From Glaesserella australis (GTDB taxonomy: Bacteria; Pseudomonadota; Gammaproteobacteria; Enterobacterales; Pasteurellaceae), in assembly GCF_003260095.1 (NCBI RefSeq), contig NZ_PTPX01000009.1:34803-98802 (forward strand): a stretch of 64,000 nt of DNA, written 5' to 3'. A program made the translations under genes and the position numbers. How positions within the stretch are numbered: the first letter of the stretch is position 1; every line of letters starts with the position of its first letter. Positions 11,304 through 21,504 of the stretch are shown here, piece after piece. Under the pieces are notes generated by a model. That model was not told the origin of the DNA. It was given only the letters and a program-made list of their open reading frames with translations, and did not search any database.

Positions 11304-11361
11304 GCCATGCAAACGTTTATTTCAGCATTTCCATTTACTGTAGTGTAGCCAAGGAGAGCAG

Positions 11362-13665
11362 ATGAAAGACCAAGCACTAAATATTAACTTGATTAAGCAA
11401 GACAAAACCTTTATTGAACAGCTCGCTAACGGTTGCTGTAAAGATCCATTTGCTTTTTTAGGCGTTCACCAAATTGATGACGGTATTATTATTCGTGCCT
11501 ATTTACCTGAAGCGTTACAAGTTTCTGTTATTGATGAAAATAGTGAACCAATAGCTGAAATGCAACAAGTTGACGATCGTGGCTTTTTTGTTGCGAATTT
11601 AATTGGTAAAAAAACCGACCTTTCCTACCGCTTGCTTGTGCGTTATGCCCATACCGAAATCGATATCGAAGATCCTTACCGCTTTCAATCCCATTTCTCT
11701 GACTTTGACAACTGGTTGCTTTCCGAAGGAACTCACGTCCGTCCTTATGAACGATTAGGGGCTCATCTTGTTACCCAAAATGAAGTGGGCGGTATTCACT
11801 TTAGCCTTTGGGCACCAAACGCTCGCCGTGTTTCTGTTGTAGGTGATTTCAACTACTGGGACGGTCGCCGCCATTCAATGCGTTTTCATCAAACGAGCGG
11901 TATTTGGGATATTTTCATTCCGAACATTCCAAAAGGCACACTCTATAAATTCGAGATTTTAGATAAAAACGGGCAAATCCGTTTGAAATCAGACCCTTAT
12001 GCTTTTTCAGCACAATTCCGCCCTGATACCGCTTCTGTGGCATCTGGTTTACCTGCGATTGTGGAAAGTGACGAAAAACGCCGTAGAGCAAACGATCCAG
12101 ACCAACCGATTTCTGTCTATGAAGTGCATTTAGGCTCTTGGAGACGCAATTTAGAAAACAATTACTGGCTCAATTATGAAGAAATTGCTAATGAACTCAT
12201 TCCTTATGTGAAAGAGATGGGCTTTACCCATATTGAGTTATTGCCAGTTACCGAATTTCCGTTCGATGGCTCTTGGGGCTATCAGCCAACGGGAATTTAT
12301 GCCCCAACAAGTCGCTTTGGCTCCCCTGAGGGTTTGCGTACCTTGATTAGCAAAGCTCACGAAGCAGGCATTAATGTGATTTTAGACTGGGTAGTCGGAC
12401 ATTTCCCAACGGACGAACACGGTTTGGCTTACTTAGACGGCACACACCTTTACGAACATTCCGATCCAAAAGAGAGCTATCATCAAGACTGGAATACCTT
12501 GATTTTCAACTACGGTCGCCACGAAGTACGCAACTATTTAACAGGCAATGCACTTTACTGGATTGAGCGTTTCGGCATTGATGCCTTGCGTGTCGATGCG
12601 GTTGCATCAATGATTTACCGTGATTACTCTCGTAAAGATGGCGAATGGATCCCAAATCGTTACGGCGGTCGTGAAAATTTAGAAGCCTTAGATTTCTTGC
12701 GTGCAACGAATGATATGTTGGCAAAAGAGGGCAAAACAGGTATCACGATTGCAGAAGAGTCCACGTCTTTTGCAGGCATTACACACCCAACGGAAAATCA
12801 CGGCTTAGGCTTTGATTATAAATGGAATATGGGGTGGATGAACGATACCTTACGCTATATGAAAACCGATCCGATTTACCGCAAATATCATCACGATTTG
12901 ATGACTTTCGGAATGATCTATCAATATAGCGAAAAATTTATGCTACCGCTTTCACACGATGAAGTAGTACACGGTAAATGTTCACTACTTGGCAAAATGC
13001 CGGGCGACTGCTGGCAACAGTTTGCCAACCTGCGTGCTTATTATGGCTATATGTGGGGTTATCCGGGTAAAAAATTGCTCTTTATGGGTAACGAATTTGC
13101 TCAAGGGCGTGAGTGGAATTATCAAGAGAGCCTTGACTGGTTCTTGCTCAACGATGAACACGGCGGTTGGCATAAAGGTATGCTCAACTGGGTGCGCGAT
13201 TTAAACCGCATTTACCGCCAATACCCTGCCCTTTATCAGCAAGATTACGATCCTGCTGGCTTTGAGTGGTTGGTGGTGGACGATGCAGAGCAATCGGTCT
13301 TTGCCTTTGAACGTAAGGCGAAAGACGGATCAAGTGTGATTGTGGTGAGTAACTTCACTCCGATCCCACGAGATAACTATCGCTTTGGAGTTCACGAAGA
13401 TGCGATCTACAAAGAGATTTTGAACTCCGACTCTGCCTACTATATGGGTAGCAATTTGGGTAACTTCGGTGAAATCAGTTGCGAAGAAATCGAGTCTCAC
13501 GGCAAACCGTTCTCTATTTCGCTCACAATCCCACCGCTTGCCACGATTTTTATCGTGAAAGAAGCTAAACCACAAGCGGTTAAAAAAGCGAAAAAATCTG
13601 CGAAAAAGGTAGAGCCGAAAGCAGACGTTGTTAAGGCAACAAAACCAAAAAGTAAAAAGAAATAA
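11362..13665 (+). CDS. glgB: 1,4-alpha-glucan branching enzyme with Lys/Ala-rich tail
   Basis: Introduces alpha-1,6 branches into glycogen. It has an N-terminal beta-sandwich region, a CBM48 module ([20 protein letters not shown], about residues 140-160) and a GH13 barrel with catalytic Asp near 411 ([10 protein letters not shown]) and Glu near 464 (ITIAEES). At 767 residues it is about 40 longer than E. coli GlgB. The extra part is a C-terminal tail (about 733-767) made almost only of Lys, Ala, Val and Pro, and its DNA contains an exact ACAAGCGGT uptake sequence (about 13571). First gene of glgB-X-C-A. Confidence 0.96.
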   Translation: MKDQALNINLIKQDKTFIEQLANGCCKDPFAFLGVHQIDDGIIIRAYLPEALQVSVIDENSEPIAEMQQVDDRGFFVANLIGKKTDLSYRLLVRYAHTEIDIEDPYRFQSHFSDFDNWLLSEGTHVRPYERLGAHLVTQNEVGGIHFSLWAPNARRVSVVGDFNYWDGRRHSMRFHQTSGIWDIFIPNIPKGTLYKFEILDKNGQIRLKSDPYAFSAQFRPDTASVASGLPAIVESDEKRRRANDPDQPISVYEVHLGSWRRNLENNYWLNYEEIANELIPYVKEMGFTHIELLPVTEFPFDGSWGYQPTGIYAPTSRFGSPEGLRTLISKAHEAGINVILDWVVGHFPTDEHGLAYLDGTHLYEHSDPKESYHQDWNTLIFNYGRHEVRNYLTGNALYWIERFGIDALRVDAVASMIYRDYSRKDGEWIPNRYGGRENLEALDFLRATNDMLAKEGKTGITIAEESTSFAGITHPTENHGLGFDYKWNMGWMNDTLRYMKTDPIYRKYHHDLMTFGMIYQYSEKFMLPLSHDEVVHGKCSLLGKMPGDCWQQFANLRAYYGYMWGYPGKKLLFMGNEFAQGREWNYQESLDWFLLNDEHGGWHKGMLNWVRDLNRIYRQYPALYQQDYDPAGFEWLVVDDAEQSVFAFERKAKDGSSVIVVSNFTPIPRDNYRFGVHEDAIYKEILNSDSAYYMGSNLGNFGEISCEEIESHGKPFSISLTIPPLATIFIVKEAKPQAVKKAKKSAKKVEPKADVVKATKPKSKKK

Positions 13666-13685
13666 CGTAGGAAATAAATCCGAAA

Positions 13686-13769
13686 TGTAGGGACACACTG
13701 CGTGTGTCCGACTAATCTCATTTTTACGCAAAAACGATATTTAACGGACACACGCAGTGTGTCCCTACA
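13686..13769 (+). repeat. 25-bp inverted repeat pair, each arm itself palindromic
   Basis: Arms 13686-13710 and 13745-13769 are perfect reverse complements, separated by 34 bp. Within each arm GGACACAC-TGC-GTGTGTCC is itself a hairpin with an 8-bp stem. The unit fills the glgB-glgX gap and supplies the spurious upstream start of the glgX frame. It resembles REP/MITE-like intergenic palindromes, but no family can be named. Confidence 0.8.
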
Positions 13770-13794
13770 AAAATTATATGTACTAAGGCTGTAT

Positions 13795-15780
13795 ATGAAG
13801 TACCTTGCAGGCAGACCATTTCCATTAGGGAGCCGATTAACTGAAATCAATGGAGAAAAAGGCGTTAATTTCGCACTCTTTTCTCGCCGTGCAAGCGGTG
13901 TGGAACTTGCGATTTTTTGCGATGGAAAAGAAATTCGATTACCGATGATCAAAACCGATGAAATTTGGCATCTGTTTGTGGTCGGGCTAAAAGCTGGGAC
14001 GCAATATGGCTATCGGGTAACAGGACAAGTGAATGAAGAAAAAGGCGATCTGTTTAACCCGAATAAGTTATTGGTGGACCCCTATGCAAACGCCATTATT
14101 GGCGATCCCGATTTATCGAGTGATGACGCGGTAAAATGGTTTCATTGGAACGATCCAAGAGACAATGCACATCTCGCACCAAAATCCATTGTGGTAGAAC
14201 GCCACTCTTTTGATTGGGAAGGTGACTATAAACCTTTTACACCGTGGTCAGAAACGGTTATTTATGAAACACACGTAAAAGGTTTTAGTAAATTGAATCC
14301 AGATGTTCCTGAAAAAATTCGGGGAACATTTGCAGGATTAGCACATAAAGCATCTATTGCTCATTTGAAACGTTTAGGTGTAACAGCCATAGAGCTATTG
14401 CCTATTACCTACCATGTGGATGAGCCACATTTACAAAAAATGGGGTTATCTAATTATTGGGGATACAACGTTTTAGGTCATTTTGCGGTTGATCCCAAGC
14501 TTGCTTATAACCAGGCAGACCCATTAACTGAATTCAAACAGTTGGTTAAAACTCTACATAAAGCAGGGATTGAAGTCATCATGGATGTGGTGTTTAACCA
14601 TACTGCTGAAGCGGGTAAAGATGGGCCGATGTTGTCACAACGTGGTATTGATAACGAAGCGTATTATTGGCTAACCGATAATAGCGAATATTTAAATTGG
14701 ACTGGGTGTGGTAATACACTTAATGTCTCCTCCGATGTGGCGGTATTGCGTTGGGTGATAGACTGCTTATGTTATTGGGTAAAAGAGTGTAATGTTGATG
14801 GATTCCGCTTTGATTTAGGTGCAGTACTTGGTAGAGCACCAACCTTTTCAGAGAAATCAGCATTTTTCACCGCAGTGTATAGTAATTCCAAGCTTTCTCA
14901 TGTAAAACTCATCGCAGAACCTTGGGATATTGGTTGGAGTGGATACCAATTAGGTGCATTCCCAAAACCTTTTGCAGAATGGAATGATCGTTACCGTGAT
15001 GATATGCGTCGCTTCTTCTTACAAAGTAGTGGTGAATTAGGCGGATTCGTAAGACGATTTGCAGGTAGCGACGATATTTTTGCGCATAATCGCCAACCAT
15101 TTCACAGTATTAATTTTATCACGGCTCATGACGGGTTTACGCTACAAGATCTCGTCAGTTACAACGAAAAACATAACTGGGCAAATGGTGAAGATAACCG
15201 TGATGGACACGGTCACAACATTAGCCATAATTTTGGGATTGAAGGAAATACAGAAAATACCGCTATCCTAAAACAACGTGATTTAGCAAAACGTGCATTA
15301 TTGGCTACCCTACTTCTCTCTGGCGGAACACCAATGTTACTTGCAGGTGACGAATTAGGACATACACAACAAGGCAATAATAATAGCTATTGCCAAGATA
15401 ATGAAATTAGTTGGATTGATTGGAAAACAGCAGATCAATCATTAATTGACTATACCGCTAAATTGATTGCGTTACGAAAACAAATTCCATTACTTTCACA
15501 AGAAAGTAAATGGTGGACAAGCGAATCAGTGCAATGGTTGCGCCCTGATGGTAACGTCATTCAATTTAAGGACTGGCAAGATCACTCTAGCAAAGCTTTA
15601 CAAATATTATTAGAAGATAAATGGCTCATTTTAGTGAATGCCAAATCAGCAAAACAACTATTTTTATTACCTAAAGGCAACTGGCAAGTGCTTTTAGGTG
15701 AAAAAGAAACCACTCTAATGACAGATACGCTTGCGGTTACGCTCAATCATATTGAGGTATGCGTACTTCAAAGGAATTAA
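13795..15780 (+). CDS. glgX: Glycogen debranching enzyme
   Basis: Isoamylase-type GH13 enzyme that cleaves alpha-1,6 branches of limit dextrins. The start at 13795 (MKYLAGRPFPLGS) gives 661 residues, as in E. coli (657); the frame runs upstream into the inverted repeat, which is not family sequence. Catalytic regions are VMDVVFNHTAE, GFRFDLGAVLGR (nucleophile Asp), LIAEPWDIG (acid Glu) and FITAHDGFTLQDLVSYNEKH. It lies between glgB and glgC with a short gap to glgC, hence one transcript. Confidence 0.95.
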   Translation: MKYLAGRPFPLGSRLTEINGEKGVNFALFSRRASGVELAIFCDGKEIRLPMIKTDEIWHLFVVGLKAGTQYGYRVTGQVNEEKGDLFNPNKLLVDPYANAIIGDPDLSSDDAVKWFHWNDPRDNAHLAPKSIVVERHSFDWEGDYKPFTPWSETVIYETHVKGFSKLNPDVPEKIRGTFAGLAHKASIAHLKRLGVTAIELLPITYHVDEPHLQKMGLSNYWGYNVLGHFAVDPKLAYNQADPLTEFKQLVKTLHKAGIEVIMDVVFNHTAEAGKDGPMLSQRGIDNEAYYWLTDNSEYLNWTGCGNTLNVSSDVAVLRWVIDCLCYWVKECNVDGFRFDLGAVLGRAPTFSEKSAFFTAVYSNSKLSHVKLIAEPWDIGWSGYQLGAFPKPFAEWNDRYRDDMRRFFLQSSGELGGFVRRFAGSDDIFAHNRQPFHSINFITAHDGFTLQDLVSYNEKHNWANGEDNRDGHGHNISHNFGIEGNTENTAILKQRDLAKRALLATLLLSGGTPMLLAGDELGHTQQGNNNSYCQDNEISWIDWKTADQSLIDYTAKLIALRKQIPLLSQESKWWTSESVQWLRPDGNVIQFKDWQDHSSKALQILLEDKWLILVNAKSAKQLFLLPKGNWQVLLGEKETTLMTDTLAVTLNHIEVCVLQRN

Positions 15781-15809
15781 TATTCACTATCCTACTTGGA
15801 GATAACAAC

Positions 15810-17099
15810 ATGTTAAAACAGGAAGCTTCTACAGACAGACGTAATCTTACCGCACAAACTTTAGTGCTTATTTTAGCGGGTGGTCGTGGCTCACGCCTTT
15901 ATGAACTTACCGATAAACGTGCAAAACCTGCAGTTTATTTTGGTGGTAGCCGTCGTATTATTGACTTTGCATTATCTAACTGTATTAACTCTAACTTATT
16001 GAAAGTTGGGGTAATTACTCAGTACGCTGCACATTCACTACTACGTCACTTACAGCGTGGTTGGTCGTTCTTACCTTACGAACGTAATCAATATATCGAT
16101 ATGCTTCCTGCCCGTCAGCAAATCGACGAAAACACATGGTATCGTGGTACAGCGGATGCGGTTTATCAAAATATGGAAATGATGAAATCACACTATCGCC
16201 CAAAATATGTGATTATCCTTGCAGGCGACCATATTTATAAAATGAACTATAACCGTATGCTTGAAGATCACGTGGACTCAGGAGCGAAATGTACCGTTGG
16301 CTGTATCGAAGTGCCACGTGAACAAGCGACTGAATTTGGTGTGATGGCAGTAAACGAAAAATTAAAAGTACAAGCTTTCGTTGAAAAACCAGCTAATCCG
16401 CCTGCAATGCCAGATAAACCTGAATCTTCTCTTGCTTCAATGGGAATTTATGTCTTTGACGCAGATTATCTCTATGAAATGTTAGAAAGTGAGGTTAGCA
16501 ACCCAGATACTTCTCATGACTTTGGTAAAGATATTATTCCAAAAGCAGTAGAACAAGGTGTTATCTATGCTCACCCATTTGAACGTTCTTGCGAAGGCCG
16601 TAATACAACAGGATCTATCTACTGGCGTGATGTAGGTACAATTGATAGCTATTGGTCTGCACATATGGATCTCGTGAGTGAAAAACCACAACTTGACCTA
16701 TATGATGAATCATGGCCAATTCATGGTCGTCCACAACAGACTGCACCAGCTCGTTTCTTCTATAAAAAAGCACGTGCACACACCCTTGATAACTCACTTA
16801 TCGCAGGTGGCTGTGTGATTACTGATGCAGAAATCAGTAACTCTGTGCTCTTTAGCCGAGTCCATGTTGAAGAAGATAGTGTTATCGAACAATCTGTTAT
16901 TCTTCCGCAAGTAAATATCGGTAAAAATTGCGTGATTAAACGTACTGTTATTGACCGTCACTGCACCATTCCTGATGGCTTGCAAATCGGGGTTAATCCT
17001 GAAGAAGATGCGAAATACTTCCGTATCAGTAAAGGCGGTATCGTGCTTGTTTGCCAAAAAATGTTAGATAAACTAGCAAAAGATAAAGCAAACGCATAA
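15810..17099 (+). CDS. glgC: Glucose-1-phosphate adenylyltransferase
   Basis: Makes ADP-glucose from ATP and glucose-1-phosphate, the controlled step of glycogen synthesis. It is 429 residues from the ATG at 15810, which has TTGGAGA upstream; the upstream frame overlaps glgX. The nucleotidyltransferase signature is LILAGGRGSRLYELTDKRAK, the sugar-phosphate region is FVEKPANPP, and the C-terminal left-handed beta-helix is seen as SNSVLFSRVHVEEDSVIEQS. It is followed by a hairpin and an uptake sequence before glgA. Confidence 0.96.
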   Translation: MLKQEASTDRRNLTAQTLVLILAGGRGSRLYELTDKRAKPAVYFGGSRRIIDFALSNCINSNLLKVGVITQYAAHSLLRHLQRGWSFLPYERNQYIDMLPARQQIDENTWYRGTADAVYQNMEMMKSHYRPKYVIILAGDHIYKMNYNRMLEDHVDSGAKCTVGCIEVPREQATEFGVMAVNEKLKVQAFVEKPANPPAMPDKPESSLASMGIYVFDADYLYEMLESEVSNPDTSHDFGKDIIPKAVEQGVIYAHPFERSCEGRNTTGSIYWRDVGTIDSYWSAHMDLVSEKPQLDLYDESWPIHGRPQQTAPARFFYKKARAHTLDNSLIAGGCVITDAEISNSVLFSRVHVEEDSVIEQSVILPQVNIGKNCVIKRTVIDRHCTIPDGLQIGVNPEEDAKYFRISKGGIVLVCQKMLDKLAKDKANA

Positions 17100-17113
17100 T
17101 AATGTTTGAAAAT

Positions 17114-17140
17114 GGCACAACAATGCTGTTGTGCCGTTTT
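17114..17140 (+). terminator. Hairpin between glgC and glgA
   Basis: A perfect 9-bp stem GGCACAACA/TGTTGTGCC (17114-17122, 17127-17135) has a 4-nt loop followed by GTTTT. The T-tract is short, and an ACAAGCGGTC uptake sequence starts directly after (17141). It is probably a partial terminator or attenuator that lowers glgA relative to glgBXC. Confidence 0.6.
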
Positions 17141-17216
17141 ACAAGCGGTCAATTTTTTCAAAAATTTTGCAACTAAACACAACAAATCTTTAATATCAAA
17201 ACTGGTTATTCATTAA

Positions 17217-18650
17217 ATGAAAATTTTACATGTTTGTTCAGAAATGTACCCGCTTATCAAAACGGGTGGACTTGCGGATGTAATGGGCGCACTTCCCTAT
17301 GCACAACAATCCGTAGGTAATGATGTTCGAGTATTAATTCCTTATTATCCGCAAGTGGCCGAAAAATTAGGCGAAACCGTTGAAGTTGCCACTGTAGGCA
17401 CATTCGCAGGCGTGATAACTATTCGATTTTCCTATTTCAATGGCTTAGGGGTTTATGTGATCGATGCCCCACATCTGTTTAACCGCCGTCTACCTTACTA
17501 TGATGATAACTATCAAGACTACACCGACAACTACAAACGCTTTGCGTTATTAGGTTATGTTGGGGCTCAACTCGCTTCAGGCTTAGATCACTGGTGGGGC
17601 AGAAGTGATGTGCTACACGCTCACGACTGGCAAGCTGGTCTTGCTTGTGCTTATCTCAAAAGCTGGAACAGCCCTGTTAAAAGCGTCTTCACCATTCACA
17701 ATATCGCCTATCCGGGTCGTTTCCAAGCGTATCATTTAGCTGAATTAGCACTACCATGGGAATATTTCCACATTCATGGCTTAGAGTTTTACGGAGAGAT
17801 CTCTTACTTAAAAGCCGGTCTATTCTACGCAGACAGAGTAACCACCGTCAGCCCAACTTACGCCCGTGAAATCACCGAACAGATCGCAGGGGCAGGTATG
17901 CATGGCTTATTGCAACAACGTCTTGCCGAAGGGGCATTACGTGGTATCTTAAACGGCGTGGACGACAGCGTTTGGAACCCTGAAACCGACAGCAACATCG
18001 TGGCAAATTACCGCCCGAACTATATGCAAGGCAAAGGCAAAAACAAATCGGAACTCCAACGCTATTTCGACTTGCCAGAAGATAAAGATGCCCTACTGTT
18101 TGTAATGGTTACCCGTTTAACCGAACAAAAAGGGGCGGATTTCCTGTTGGCTCGTATCGATCAAATAATGCAACACAATGTACAGCTCGTGGTTCTCGGT
18201 AGCGGATCGCCTGATTTAGAATGGGCATTGCGTGATGCACAATCTCGCTATCCACACAAAATCGGCTTAAAAATCGGCTACGATGAAGCCCTATCGCACC
18301 AAATCATCGCAGGTGGAGATGTGATTTTAGTGCCAAGCCGTTTTGAACCTTGCGGTTTAACCCAACTTTACGGCTTAAAATACGGCACATTACCACTGGT
18401 TCGCAGAACAGGCGGATTAGCCGACACCGTAAACGATGCTCACAAAGAAAGCATTGAAAACCGTACAGCCACAGGCTTTGTGTTCAGCTATCCTGATGCC
18501 GATAATTTCTATGATGCAGTAATGCGTGCGATCAATTTATGGAGCAAAAATAAATTGTGGTCAAGCGTCCGCCAAAATGCTCTTGCTCAAGATTTTGGTT
18601 GGGCAAAAGTAGCACAGCAGTATCAAGATCTTTATCATGAAATTGTCTAA
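17217..18650 (+). CDS. glgA: Glycogen synthase (ADP-glucose)
   Basis: GT5 enzyme that extends alpha-1,4 glucan from ADP-glucose. Length is 477 residues, the same as E. coli. The N-terminal ADP-glucose site KTGGL is at residues 15-19, HDWQAGL at about 138, and the C-terminal PSRFEPCGLTQLYGLKYGT retaining-GT motif at about 375. It ends the glycogen cluster and is closed by a strong terminator; no glycogen phosphorylase follows. Confidence 0.96.
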   Translation: MKILHVCSEMYPLIKTGGLADVMGALPYAQQSVGNDVRVLIPYYPQVAEKLGETVEVATVGTFAGVITIRFSYFNGLGVYVIDAPHLFNRRLPYYDDNYQDYTDNYKRFALLGYVGAQLASGLDHWWGRSDVLHAHDWQAGLACAYLKSWNSPVKSVFTIHNIAYPGRFQAYHLAELALPWEYFHIHGLEFYGEISYLKAGLFYADRVTTVSPTYAREITEQIAGAGMHGLLQQRLAEGALRGILNGVDDSVWNPETDSNIVANYRPNYMQGKGKNKSELQRYFDLPEDKDALLFVMVTRLTEQKGADFLLARIDQIMQHNVQLVVLGSGSPDLEWALRDAQSRYPHKIGLKIGYDEALSHQIIAGGDVILVPSRFEPCGLTQLYGLKYGTLPLVRRTGGLADTVNDAHKESIENRTATGFVFSYPDADNFYDAVMRAINLWSKNKLWSSVRQNALAQDFGWAKVAQQYQDLYHEIV

Positions 18651-18657
18651 AAATAAT

Positions 18658-18685
18658 GGCGAGCAAGTTGCTCGCCTTCTTTTTA
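18658..18685 (+). terminator. Terminator after glgA
   Basis: The stem GGCGAGC/GCTCGCC (18658-18676) with a 5-nt loop is followed by TTCTTTTT. Good rho-independent signal closing the glg operon. Confidence 0.85.
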
Positions 18686-18717
18686 CAAAATTTTCAACAA
18701 ATCCGACCGCTTGGAAA

Positions 18718-18746
18718 TTTACAATTCAATGAGATCTCTGTATAAT
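18718..18746 (+). promoter_or_regulatory. guaB sigma-70 promoter
   Basis: TTTACA (18718-18723), a 17-bp spacer and a perfect TATAAT (18741-18746) lie about 55 bp upstream of guaB. A near-match uptake sequence (ACCGCTTGG) precedes it. Confidence 0.7.
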
Positions 18747-18800
18747 CCGCCCGCAATTTTTCCAACTTTGTTTTAAACTTTTATTTAAGGAACTATTGCA

Positions 18801-20264
18801 ATGCTACGAGTAATTAAAGAAGCACTCACCTTTGATGATGTTCTTCTTGTCCCTGCACACTCTACTGTGCTTCCAAATACCGCAAACCTTTCTACTCAAC
18901 TCACTAAAGAAATCCGCCTTAATATTCCTATGCTTTCTGCTGCAATGGATACCGTTACCGAAACGAAATTAGCGATCTCCCTTGCTCAAGAAGGCGGAAT
19001 CGGTTTTATCCATAAAAATATGTCGATTGAACGCCAAGCAGATCGTGTGCGTAAAGTGAAAAAATTTGAGAGCGGTATCGTTTCTGAACCTGTTACCGTT
19101 TCACCTGAAATGAATCTTGGTGAACTGGCTGAATTAGTGAAAAAGAACGGTTTTGCTGGCTACCCTGTTGTTGATGCAGAAGGTAATTTAGTCGGTATTA
19201 TTACCGCTCGTGATACACGTTTTGTGCGTGATATGACCAAACCTGTCTCAGAAGTGATGACGCCAAAATCTCGCTTAGTGACCATTAAAGAAGGTGCAAC
19301 TCGTGAAGAAATTTTGGATTTGATGCACGATCACCGTGTTGAAAAAGTATTAATGGTTGATGATAGTTTCAAACTCAAAGGCATGATCACCGTGAAGGAC
19401 TATCAAAAAGCAGAACAAAAACCAAACGCTTGTAAAGATGAACTGGGTCGTTTACGTGTAGGCGCAGCCGTCGGTGCAGGTCCGGGGAATGAAGAGCGTA
19501 TTGATGCACTCGTTAAAGCCGGTGTAGATGTGTTACTTATCGACTCGTCACACGGACACTCTGAAGGCGTATTACAACGTGTACGTGAAACCCGTGCGAA
19601 ATACCCGAATTTACCGATTGTGGCAGGTAATGTAGCAACGGCAGAGGGGGCGATTGCGTTAGCTGATGCAGGTGCAAGTGCGGTCAAAATCGGGATTGGA
19701 CCAGGCTCAATTTGTACTACTCGTATCGTCACAGGCGTAGGTGTTCCACAAATTACCGCTATTGCGGATGCGGCAGAAGCACTAAAAGATCGTGGTATTC
19801 CAGTGATTGCCGACGGCGGTATCCGCTATTCAGGCGATATTGCTAAAGCGATTGCCGCAGGTGCATCTTGCGTAATGGTTGGCTCAATGTTTGCGGGTAC
19901 AGAAGAAGCACCGGGCGAAATTGAACTTTACCAAGGCAGAGCCTTTAAATCTTATCGTGGTATGGGTTCATTAGGGGCAATGTCAAAAGGCTCATCAGAC
20001 CGCTATTTCCAATCAGATAACGCCGCCGATAAATTAGTGCCAGAAGGCATTGAAGGACGTATTCCATACAAAGGTCTCTTAAAAGAAATTATCCATCAAC
20101 AAATGGGCGGATTACGCTCTTGTATGGGCTTAACAGGTTGTGCAACTATTGATGAACTACGTACTAAAGCACAATTTGTACGCATTAGTGGTGCAGGCAT
20201 TAAAGAAAGCCATGTACACGATGTCACTATTACCAAAGAAGCACCAAACTATCGAATGAGTTAA
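18801..20264 (+). CDS. guaB: IMP dehydrogenase
   Basis: Oxidises IMP to XMP with NAD, the branch-point step to GMP. It is 487 residues. The catalytic cysteine is Cys305 in [15 protein letters not shown]. Two CBS domains are inserted at about residues 95-205. The active-site flap follows ([11 protein letters not shown]). The strong promoter upstream and terminator at 20272 make it a single transcript, so the usual guaBA coupling is absent here. Confidence 0.97.
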   Translation: MLRVIKEALTFDDVLLVPAHSTVLPNTANLSTQLTKEIRLNIPMLSAAMDTVTETKLAISLAQEGGIGFIHKNMSIERQADRVRKVKKFESGIVSEPVTVSPEMNLGELAELVKKNGFAGYPVVDAEGNLVGIITARDTRFVRDMTKPVSEVMTPKSRLVTIKEGATREEILDLMHDHRVEKVLMVDDSFKLKGMITVKDYQKAEQKPNACKDELGRLRVGAAVGAGPGNEERIDALVKAGVDVLLIDSSHGHSEGVLQRVRETRAKYPNLPIVAGNVATAEGAIALADAGASAVKIGIGPGSICTTRIVTGVGVPQITAIADAAEALKDRGIPVIADGGIRYSGDIAKAIAAGASCVMVGSMFAGTEEAPGEIELYQGRAFKSYRGMGSLGAMSKGSSDRYFQSDNAADKLVPEGIEGRIPYKGLLKEIIHQQMGGLRSCMGLTGCATIDELRTKAQFVRISGAGIKESHVHDVTITKEAPNYRMS

Positions 20265-20271
20265 TGATATT

Positions 20272-20294
20272 CCCCTCATGATGAGGGGATTTCT
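20272..20294 (+). terminator. Terminator after guaB
   Basis: CCCCTCATGATGAGGGG (20272-20288) is a perfect palindrome followed by ATTTCT. It is a compact hairpin; the T-tract is moderate. Confidence 0.7.
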
Positions 20295-20311
20295 CATTCA
20301 CAAGGATAACA

Positions 20312-20737
20312 ATGAAATTAAAAATAACCTTTTTTTCAGCGATTTCAGCGCTACTTTTAACCGCTTGCAGTAGCGGTAACTTTTCGCAAAGCGATTTAAA
20401 CAATGATATTTATAATGGCTATTGGGCAATGACTCCCGTTGATGATATACATCGCGTGGTTAAATTTGAAACAACGGGCGAAGTTAAAATTTATGACTAT
20501 ACCTGCGATTACCAATACCAAAGCTATAAATTAAACGGCACAGAACGTTATTATTTAACCACTATTGGCTCAAATACGTTTAATGTATTGGATGAAAATA
20601 AAAAAGCATTCTCTAAATTTGAAATCACTCAATTAACTAAAACGCATTTAAAAGCAAAACAATATTTTAATGATAAATCATTAGGCTCTTTAAACTTAAA
20701 TTATTTTAATATTAAAGGTGCAAAACCTATTTGCTAA
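20312..20737 (+). CDS. Small predicted lipoprotein, function unknown
   Basis: A protein of 141 residues with a signal peptide (MKLKITFFSAISALLLTAC) ending in a lipobox, LLTAC, so lipid is expected on Cys19 and an outer-membrane or periplasmic location is likely. The mature part is small, polar and rich in Asn, Lys and Tyr, with two further cysteines (about 65 and 141) that could pair. I do not recognise a named family. An AAGGATAAC ribosome site supports the start. The next gene begins within or just after its stop, so the two are probably co-transcribed. Confidence 0.75.
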   Translation: MKLKITFFSAISALLLTACSSGNFSQSDLNNDIYNGYWAMTPVDDIHRVVKFETTGEVKIYDYTCDYQYQSYKLNGTERYYLTTIGSNTFNVLDENKKAFSKFEITQLTKTHLKAKQYFNDKSLGSLNLNYFNIKGAKPIC

Positions 20738-20748
20738 TGGTAGAGAAA

Positions 20749-21375
20749 ATGTTTTCAATAATAAAACGGAAAATAAATCAATTACGTCGTTCATCAATAA
20801 ATCAAAGAAATAAACAACGGCTGACTAATCATCAATTTTCGGTGATTTCAAGTAATTGTAACGGTGCATTTATGCTACATGATTTAGGTGAACGATTTAA
20901 TTCGCCTTTTGTGAATCTCTATCTCACGCCAAAAGATTTTATTCGCTATTTAAAACGTATTGAATATTACCAAAAACAAGAGATCACTTTTCCAAAAGAG
21001 AAGCAAAAGCACTACCCTGTTGGTCAATTAGATGATATTACGATTTATTTTATGCACTATCATTCAGAACAAGAAGCAGTAAAAAAATGGCAAGATCGTA
21101 CCGCTCGTATGAACTTAGACAATTTGTTCATCATCATGACCGACCGTGACGGCTGTGATTACCAAGATCTTGTTGAGTTTGAACAACTTCCTTTTAATAA
21201 CAAAGTGGTTTTCACCCATAAACCTTACCCTGAATTAAAATCGGCTTTTTATATTCAAGGATTTGAAAACCAAACTCAAGTGGGCGATCTTTTTGAATTT
21301 AGCGGTTGGAATGGCATGAAATATTATGACCAATTTGATTATGTTGCGTGGTTTAATCAGGGGCACAAGCGGTAG
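20749..21375 (+). CDS. DUF1919-type protein
   Basis: A protein of 208 residues that looks like the DUF1919 family, often annotated as exopolysaccharide or capsule related. Recognisable stretches are SSNCNGAFMLHDLG (about 32-45), SPFVNLYLTPKDFI and NNKVVFTHKPYPEL. The frame also has an ATG at 20737 overlapping the lipoprotein stop (TAATG), but the AGAG ribosome site favours 20749. The biochemical role is not known to me. An uptake sequence follows its stop (21366). Confidence 0.7.
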   Translation: MFSIIKRKINQLRRSSINQRNKQRLTNHQFSVISSNCNGAFMLHDLGERFNSPFVNLYLTPKDFIRYLKRIEYYQKQEITFPKEKQKHYPVGQLDDITIYFMHYHSEQEAVKKWQDRTARMNLDNLFIIMTDRDGCDYQDLVEFEQLPFNNKVVFTHKPYPELKSAFYIQGFENQTQVGDLFEFSGWNGMKYYDQFDYVAWFNQGHKR

Positions 21376-21429
21376 GATTTTATTAAAAATTTAGTTACAC
21401 AAAAATTAAAAAACAACCTACGTTGTATT

Positions 21430-21446
21430 TGTGTAAGCGCTACACA
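21430..21446 (+). promoter_or_regulatory. Operator-like palindrome (LacI-type shape)
   Basis: TGTGTA-AGCGC-TACACA (21430-21446) is a perfect inverted repeat around a central CG, the geometry of LacI/GalR-family operators. It stands about 60 bp before the NYN gene. A seven-codon reading frame with a good ribosome site (ATG at 21453) follows at once. Confidence 0.4.
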
Positions 21447-21504
21447 GGAAAATGAAGATAAATTTAAAATAGTATATGTCATAATCTATAATTAAGGATA
21501 AGCT

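Noticed and set aside
13702..13794. Upstream start of glgX inside the inverted repeat.
   Set aside because: The extra 31 residues come from the repeat and are not family sequence; the start at 13795 has AAGG nearby and the usual length.
21453..21473. Seven-codon reading frame after the LacI-type palindrome as a gene.
   Set aside because: Too short and no attenuator structure is visible; mentioned only as a curiosity.
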